The translations under genes were made by a program, and so were the position numbers. Source: Kumtagia ephedrae (GTDB lineage: Bacteria > Pseudomonadota > Alphaproteobacteria > Rhizobiales > Rhizobiaceae). From it: a stretch of 64,000 nt of DNA. The stretch is from assembly GCF_003012745.1 (NCBI RefSeq), contig NZ_PXYK01000005.1, forward strand, positions 124,001-188,000. The letters are read 5' to 3'. Positions 59,683 to 64,000 of this stretch are shown here, piece by piece. How positions within the stretch are numbered: the first letter of the stretch is position 1; each line of letters opens with the position of its first letter. The notes beneath the pieces were generated by a model, which had not been told where the DNA came from, did not search any database, and saw nothing but the letters and a program-made list of their open reading frames with translations.

Positions 59683-60612
59683 TCAGCCGCCGATCGGCAT
59701 CGGCAATCCGAGCGCCTCGGCCCGCTCCACCTGGCGCTGCCGCTCGGCATAGCGGGCGCGATCCTCGTCGGTTCGCAGGTCGTGGCAGCGCTCGCAGGAG
59801 ATGCCTTCGCGGAATTTCGGCGATTTGCGCTCTTCCGGCGTGATCGGCATGCGGCAGGCGCGACAGAGCTCCGCCTCGCCCTCCGCCAACCCGTGCGTGA
59901 CGGCGACGCGCTCGTCGAAGACGAAACATTCGCCCCGCCACAGGCTTTCGCCTTCGGGCACGTCCTCGAGATATTTCAGGATGCCGCCCTTGAGGTGGAA
60001 CACCTGGTCGACGCCGAGCGACTTCACATAGGCGGTGGCCTTCTCGCAGCGTATGCCGCCGGTGCAGAACATCGCCACCTTGCGGCCGGTCAGTTCTTCC
60101 CGATGCTCCGTCGCCCAGGCGGGAAAGTCACGAAAACTGCGGGTTTGCGGGTCGACCGCGCCGGCGAAAGTGCCGAGCCGGACCTCGTAGTCGTTGCGGG
60201 TGTCGATCACCACCGTGTCGGGGTCGGCTATCAGCGCGTTCCAGCCGGACGGCTCGACATGGGTGCCGGCGCTGGCCGTCGGATCGATGCCGTCGACGCC
60301 CATCGTCACGATCTCGCGCTTCAGGCGGACCTTCATGCGGTGGAACGGCATCTCGCGGGCTGAACTGTATTTCACGTCCAGGCCGGACAATTGCGGGATG
60401 GCCTCCAGCCGCTCGATGAGCGCGGAAATCGCCTCCGGGCGGCCGGCCACCGTGCCGTTGATGCCCTCGGACGCGAGCAGCAGCGTGCCCTTGATGCCTT
60501 GCCCGCAGCAGAAGGCCGCCAGCGGCGAACGCAGGCTGCCGTGGTCGTCGAGGCGGCAGAAGCGGTAGAGCGCCGCGACGCGGAATTCCGGCTGGAAAGG
60601 GGATAGATTCAT
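59683..60612 (-). CDS. trhO: TrhO, oxygen-dependent tRNA uridine-34 hydroxylase (rhodanese domain)
   Basis: 309 aa from ATG 60612. The N-terminal ferredoxin-like domain is [20 protein letters not shown]. The rhodanese domain ([20 protein letters not shown]) has the active-site loop [12 protein letters not shown] with C183 and C189. A Cys-rich C-terminus follows ([20 protein letters not shown]), typical of this group. The enzyme makes 5-hydroxyuridine at the tRNA wobble position using O2. Confidence 0.92.
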   Translation of the reverse strand: MNLSPFQPEFRVAALYRFCRLDDHGSLRSPLAAFCCGQGIKGTLLLASEGINGTVAGRPEAISALIERLEAIPQLSGLDVKYSSAREMPFHRMKVRLKREIVTMGVDGIDPTASAGTHVEPSGWNALIADPDTVVIDTRNDYEVRLGTFAGAVDPQTRSFRDFPAWATEHREELTGRKVAMFCTGGIRCEKATAYVKSLGVDQVFHLKGGILKYLEDVPEGESLWRGECFVFDERVAVTHGLAEGEAELCRACRMPITPEERKSPKFREGISCERCHDLRTDEDRARYAERQRQVERAEALGLPMPIGG

Positions 60613-60784
60613 TGCGGCAGCGCCTAACGCCTCCGTTCCGATATTGCAAGAAGAGCAGCAATTACGCGGAGTTCGGGTCGAAAAGGCGGCGTCCAGCCGC
60701 GAATTCACACCGAAAACCGTCGCGAATTTGTCCCCTTCTCCCGCTTCGCGCTCAAAATCCGGCGAGATGAAGGAGCCGGAGCGC

Positions 60785-61519
60785 ATGTTCACACAGGAAA
60801 GCATTTCGGAAATCGCCGCCGTGGCCGCCGGGATCGGCATAGAGCCGGCGGCGCTGCTCGCCGTGGCGGAAGTGGAGAGCGGGGGCAAGGCGTTTGCCGT
60901 CGTCGACGGCAGGAAGGAGCCGCTGATCCGCTTCGAGGGGCATTATTTCGACCGCCGGCTGACGCCGGAGAAGCGGTCAGCGGCCCGCAGCCAGGGCCTG
61001 GCCTCGCCGCTTGCCGGAGCCGTCGCCAACCCGCGCACGCAGGCGGCGCGCTGGAAGCTGCTGGCCCGCGCCGCCGCCATCGACCGCAAGGCCGCCTATG
61101 AATCGGTGTCGTGGGGGCTCGGGCAGGTGATGGGCGCGCACTGGGCCTGGCTCGGTTATGCCGGCGTCGAGGCGATGGCGGCGGAAGCGCGTGCCGGCGT
61201 CGCCGGCCAGGTGCGGCTGATGGCGCGCTACATCGACAAGGCGGGGCTGAAGCCGGCGCTTGCCGGTCGCGACTGGCATGGCTTCGCCCGCGGCTACAAC
61301 GGCCCGGACTACCGCCGGCACGGCTACCATGCGAAGATCGCCGCGGCCTACCGGCGCCATGCCGCCGTGCAGGCCGGCAAGAGCGCGGACGCGCCGCCGC
61401 TGCCGGCTCAGCCGAAGGCGCCGATCGCTGCAAGGCCGGCCGAAGCCGCGGGGAACAAGAGCGCGCTCGGCCGGTTCCTGCAGCGGATGCGCGGATGGAT
61501 CGCAGCGGCGGCCAGGTAG
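60785..61519 (+). CDS. N-acetylmuramidase domain (endolysin-like) protein
   Basis: 244 aa from ATG 60785 (AAGGAG nine bases upstream); ATG 60767 is an alternative. The muramidase domain includes [40 protein letters not shown] and [20 protein letters not shown], then [20 protein letters not shown]. The Ala/Pro-rich tail could be a linker. Similar enzymes are phage endolysins and gene-transfer-agent lysins; no other phage gene is nearby, so a cell-wall role or an orphan lysin is possible. Confidence 0.88.
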   Translation: MFTQESISEIAAVAAGIGIEPAALLAVAEVESGGKAFAVVDGRKEPLIRFEGHYFDRRLTPEKRSAARSQGLASPLAGAVANPRTQAARWKLLARAAAIDRKAAYESVSWGLGQVMGAHWAWLGYAGVEAMAAEARAGVAGQVRLMARYIDKAGLKPALAGRDWHGFARGYNGPDYRRHGYHAKIAAAYRRHAAVQAGKSADAPPLPAQPKAPIAARPAEAAGNKSALGRFLQRMRGWIAAAAR

Positions 61520-62166
61520 GGTCCGGACGCCGAACTCGGGGTATCGAGGTGCCTTTCGACCCCCTCGCCGCCTCGCTTCGCTCGGCACCTCTCCCCACTC
61601 CATGAGGGCGAGGATTCGTTTTTGGCGATTGGCGTTTCCTCTCCGCAGTCGATCGCTATCGGATTCACACATTTGAACTGGTCTCACCGGCATCGCTGAA
61701 GAGATTTTCGTCATCGGCTGCGTCTGGACAGTACGCGAGCAACACCCAATCCGAGATGGGTGAATGCGATAACCCGTCGATCGGGCAGGGTATCGCATAT
61801 GAGTTGTATCGGAGCGGCAAACAGCTCTGCGTCGTCATTCCGGGGCCGCGCAGCGGAACCCGGAATCCAGAGTGCCGACGCTGCCCGAAATTCCTGGATA
61901 TTTGCGACGTTTCGCTTTTTCCTTCGACGCCAACACTCTGGATTCCGGGTTCCGCTGCGCGGCCCCGGAATGACGGTCATCATCAGCATATGCGATTGCC
62001 CTGGTCGATCAGCGGAGAGGTGCCGAGCGAAGCGAGGCGGTGGGGGTCGAAGATACATTCGTGAACCTGGAGTCGTTGGACTTGGCGGACTCGCTCTGCT
62101 AATCGGTTGAAACAACAAAAGACCGGCCAGCGGACCATCTGCCGCTCAGCCAGAACGGATTTTGCG
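61520..62166. repeat. 647-bp intergenic region with nested inverted repeats
   Basis: No gene seen. The outer pair, about 61557-61594 and 62014-62051, shares CGCCTCGCTTCGCTCGGCAC in inverted orientation. The inner pair, 61833-61873 and 61935-61975, is a perfect 41-bp inverted repeat beginning CGTCATTCCGGGGCC. Both are typical of dispersed Rhizobiales intergenic mosaic repeats, here one nested in the other. The eda promoter must lie in or right of the outer right arm. Confidence 0.82.
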
Positions 62167-62808
62167 ATGTCACAGAAAACCGAACAGCTCCTGTCGCTTC
62201 TCGACGGGCAGCCCGTCATCCCCGTGCTGAAGATCGACGATGTCGACGATGCGGTGCCGCTGGCCCGCGCGCTGGCACGCGGCGGGCTGAGGGCCGTCGA
62301 GATCACGCTGCGCACCGCCGGCGCGCTGGAATGCATCCGCCGCGCCGCCACCGAAGTCCCGGAGGCGATCGTCGGCGCCGGCACCATCCTCGACGCGGCG
62401 CAGTTCGACGATGCGGCGAAGGTAGGCTCGCGCTTCATCGTCAGCCCGGGCATCACCCACGACCTGCTGCTGGCGGCCTCGCGCAGCGACGTGCCGCTGC
62501 TGCCGGGAGCGATCACGCCGGCCGAGATCATGACGGCGCGCGACGCCGGCCTCGACTTCCTGAAATTCTTCCCGGCCGAGCAGGCCGGCGGCGCGGCCTT
62601 CCTCAAGGCGCTCGCCTCGCCCTTCGCCGGCATCCGCTTCTGCCCGACCGGCGGCGTGTCGCGGAACAACGTCCAGGACTATCTCGGCCTGCCCAACGTG
62701 GTCTGCGTCGGCGGCTCGTGGGTGGCGCCCGACAACCTGGTCAGGGCGAAGGACTGGACGGCGATCGAGGCGCTGGCGCGCGAAGCCGCGGGACTGCGCA
62801 AGGGCTGA
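62167..62808 (+). CDS. eda: KDPG aldolase (2-dehydro-3-deoxyphosphogluconate aldolase)
   Basis: 213 aa from ATG 62167. Class I aldolase: E45 and R49 in AVEITLRTAGALE, Schiff-base K133 in LDFLKFFPAEQAGG, and LLPGAITPAEIMTA and FCPTGGVSRNNVQDYLGLPN. It splits KDPG (and often KHG) to pyruvate and glyceraldehyde 3-phosphate in the Entner-Doudoroff pathway. No edd or zwf is adjacent. It is convergent with the last gene. Confidence 0.95.
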   Translation: MSQKTEQLLSLLDGQPVIPVLKIDDVDDAVPLARALARGGLRAVEITLRTAGALECIRRAATEVPEAIVGAGTILDAAQFDDAAKVGSRFIVSPGITHDLLLAASRSDVPLLPGAITPAEIMTARDAGLDFLKFFPAEQAGGAAFLKALASPFAGIRFCPTGGVSRNNVQDYLGLPNVVCVGGSWVAPDNLVRAKDWTAIEALAREAAGLRKG

Positions 62809-62822
62809 GGCGGGAAGCGCAG

Positions 62823-64000
62823 CTATTCGAACCGCGCCACCGACAGGAACTCCACCGCCTTGCCGGTGAAGCGGTTGGGATCGGGGGTGCCCTCGCCGTC
62901 CTTCTTGAAGCCGGCGGTATAGACCTCGCGCGGCGCCGTCACAACGGCGTTGTAGGCGAAGGACGGCGCCGTGGTGTTCTGCGAGGCGGTGGTCACGTAA
63001 TCCTGGCTGAGCACCCAGCGGGCCGCCTGCGGCTCGACCGTCCTGGCCTGGCTCTTGCGGTCCGGACGCACGTCGCCGGCCGTGGGACGTGCCGCCTTGC
63101 GGGTGGTCTTGACGCCGAGCGAGGCCACCGACTGCGGGTCGATGCCTGCTGAGACGGTCCGCTTCGGCGCGGATTCGATTTCCGAGGCCAGGGCCGCGAC
63201 GCGCTCGCCATTCGCCTTGATGGCGGCGGCGACGGCCGCACGGTCGTCGGGAGTTGCCGTCTCCAGCAGGCTCGGCCGCTCGCCGGGAAGCATCGCCATC
63301 GGCAGCTCGGCATCATCGGCCGGCCGGGCGAACGGCATCGGGATGGCATCGCTCGCCGTCGCCGGGTCGCGTTCGGCAGAAGCAAGCGCCAGCAGGATCT
63401 GCTCCTGCGGCGCGGCCGCCTGCACCGGCTGCGCCGTGCCAAGGTCGGGACGCGGCGTCGGCAGCGGCACGTTCATCGCCATTTCGGCAGCGGCCGGCGA
63501 AGCGAGTTCGGCCGGAGGCTGTTCGGCCATGCCGAATGGCATGTCCTGCGGCGTCTCGGCGGCGGCGACTTCGGTCGCCGCGGCAGGGTCGGAATTCGGC
63601 CGCGGCGCCAGCGCCGGCAGCGGCACGGCGCGCATCGGCAGCGCCGCGATGATCTGCTCGGGCGTCTGCGGCTTTTCCTCGGGCTCGGCGGTCGGCAGCT
63701 CGGTGCGGTTGGCCTCCTCCGGCGACAGGATCTGGATGCCCGGCTTCTGCGCTTGGGGCTGCGGCTGCGGCTCGGCCTTGGCGACGGCGGTCGCCACCGG
63801 CGGCTTCGGCTTCTCGGCACGCCTCGGCGCCGGTGCCGGCGCGGCTTCCTCGTCCTCGTCCTCGCCACCGCCGCCGAACAGCGCAGCCAGCAGTCCCCTG
63901 GACGGCTTGCCGCCGCCGGAAGCGAGGGCCAGCGCCATCGTCCCGTCCTTCTTACGGGATTCATAGGAGGCGAGCGCCTGCTCGAAGCCGGGCAACGGCT
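62823..64000 (-). CDS. C-terminal part of a large Ala/Pro-rich protein (partial; possibly DUF882 type)
   Basis: At least 390 residues; the start is beyond the window. Most is low-complexity (Ala, Pro, Glu), with an acidic GGGGEDEDEEAAPAPAPRR near the left, and a short conserved-looking C-terminus TASQNTTAPSFAYNAVVTAP ... FTGKAVEFLSVARFE. I recall a similar tail on DUF882/YcbK-like peptidoglycan-related proteins of Mesorhizobium, but the catalytic part would lie outside. It may be disordered or wall-spanning. Confidence 0.65.
   Translation of the reverse strand, partial: PLPGFEQALASYESRKKDGTMALALASGGGKPSRGLLAALFGGGGEDEDEEAAPAPAPRRAEKPKPPVATAVAKAEPQPQPQAQKPGIQILSPEEANRTELPTAEPEEKPQTPEQIIAALPMRAVPLPALAPRPNSDPAAATEVAAAETPQDMPFGMAEQPPAELASPAAAEMAMNVPLPTPRPDLGTAQPVQAAAPQEQILLALASAERDPATASDAIPMPFARPADDAELPMAMLPGERPSLLETATPDDRAAVAAAIKANGERVAALASEIESAPKRTVSAGIDPQSVASLGVKTTRKAARPTAGDVRPDRKSQARTVEPQAARWVLSQDYVTTASQNTTAPSFAYNAVVTAPREVYTAGFKKDGEGTPDPNRFTGKAVEFLSVARFE

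Noticed and set aside
60785-61519. Muramidase gene as evidence of a prophage
   Set aside because: No capsid, tail, portal, integrase or other phage gene lies nearby; treated as an orphan lysin-like gene.

Overview
The window is high-GC DNA from an alphaproteobacterium of the Hyphomicrobiales (Rhizobiales). It most resembles the Mesorhizobium/Aminobacter branch of the Phyllobacteriaceae. The evidence is the gene order visN-visR ... flhB-fliG-fliN-fliM-motA ... flgF-fliI ... flgBC-fliE-flgGAI-motE-flgH-fliL-fliP, flagellins, fliF ... motBCD, rem/ftcR, flgEKL-flaF-flbT-flgD-fliQ-flhA-fliR, together with Rhizobiales-type palindromic intergenic repeats. Species cannot be named from sequence reading alone.

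Positions 1-41.0 kb form one nearly continuous flagellar regulon. On the left are the end of VisN and all of VisR (LuxR-type master activators). A minus-strand operon, motA-fliM-fliN-fliG-flhB-orf, faces a plus-strand gene encoding a four-repeat DUF1217 protein, followed by flgF, fliI and a membrane protein. At 10.55-12.9 kb this order is interrupted by a visibly AT-richer minus-strand block: an Xre-RES toxin-antitoxin pair and an orphan 435-residue gene with a Cys cluster. The regulon resumes with flgB-flgC-fliE-flgG-flgA-flgI-motE-flgH-fliL-fliP, three flagellin genes each with its own terminator, fliF-fliH-like-motB-motC-motD/fliK-transglycosylase, the regulator rem, flgE-flgK-flgL-flaF-flbT-flgD-fliQ, flhA-fliR-fliJ-like, and flgJ-type rod-binding gene-flgN-like-membrane protein. 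A 25-bp element, CGCRCAAG-N9-CTAGCCTC, recurs with fixed spacing in front of six structural operons, with a seventh weaker copy. It was not found before visR, rem or the flagellins, so it is a good candidate for the Rem-dependent class II promoter. Two flagellin leaders share a hairpin that could be a target of the FlbT encoded here.

Positions 41-64 kb hold ordinary chromosomal genes: an SCP2-like protein, a GNAT/ornithine decarboxylase operon with a long structured leader (candidate speF RNA), an amidase, a LysR regulator, a DUF1007/NicO Ni-Co transporter pair, two SDR oxidoreductases, a CDF metal exporter, a class I aminotransferase, a PIN-domain toxin-antitoxin pair, a MarR-GNAT fusion, small membrane proteins, a TetR regulator, a DUF533 protein, the tRNA hydroxylase TrhO, an endolysin-like muramidase, KDPG aldolase and the end of a large Ala/Pro-rich protein. 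This part is dotted with palindromic repeat elements. Two of them lie in frame inside coding genes, and two contain perfect inverted repeats of 38 and 41 bp.

No tRNA, rRNA, CRISPR array or insertion sequence was recognised. fliD, fliS, fliA, flgM and chemotaxis che genes were not seen in this window.
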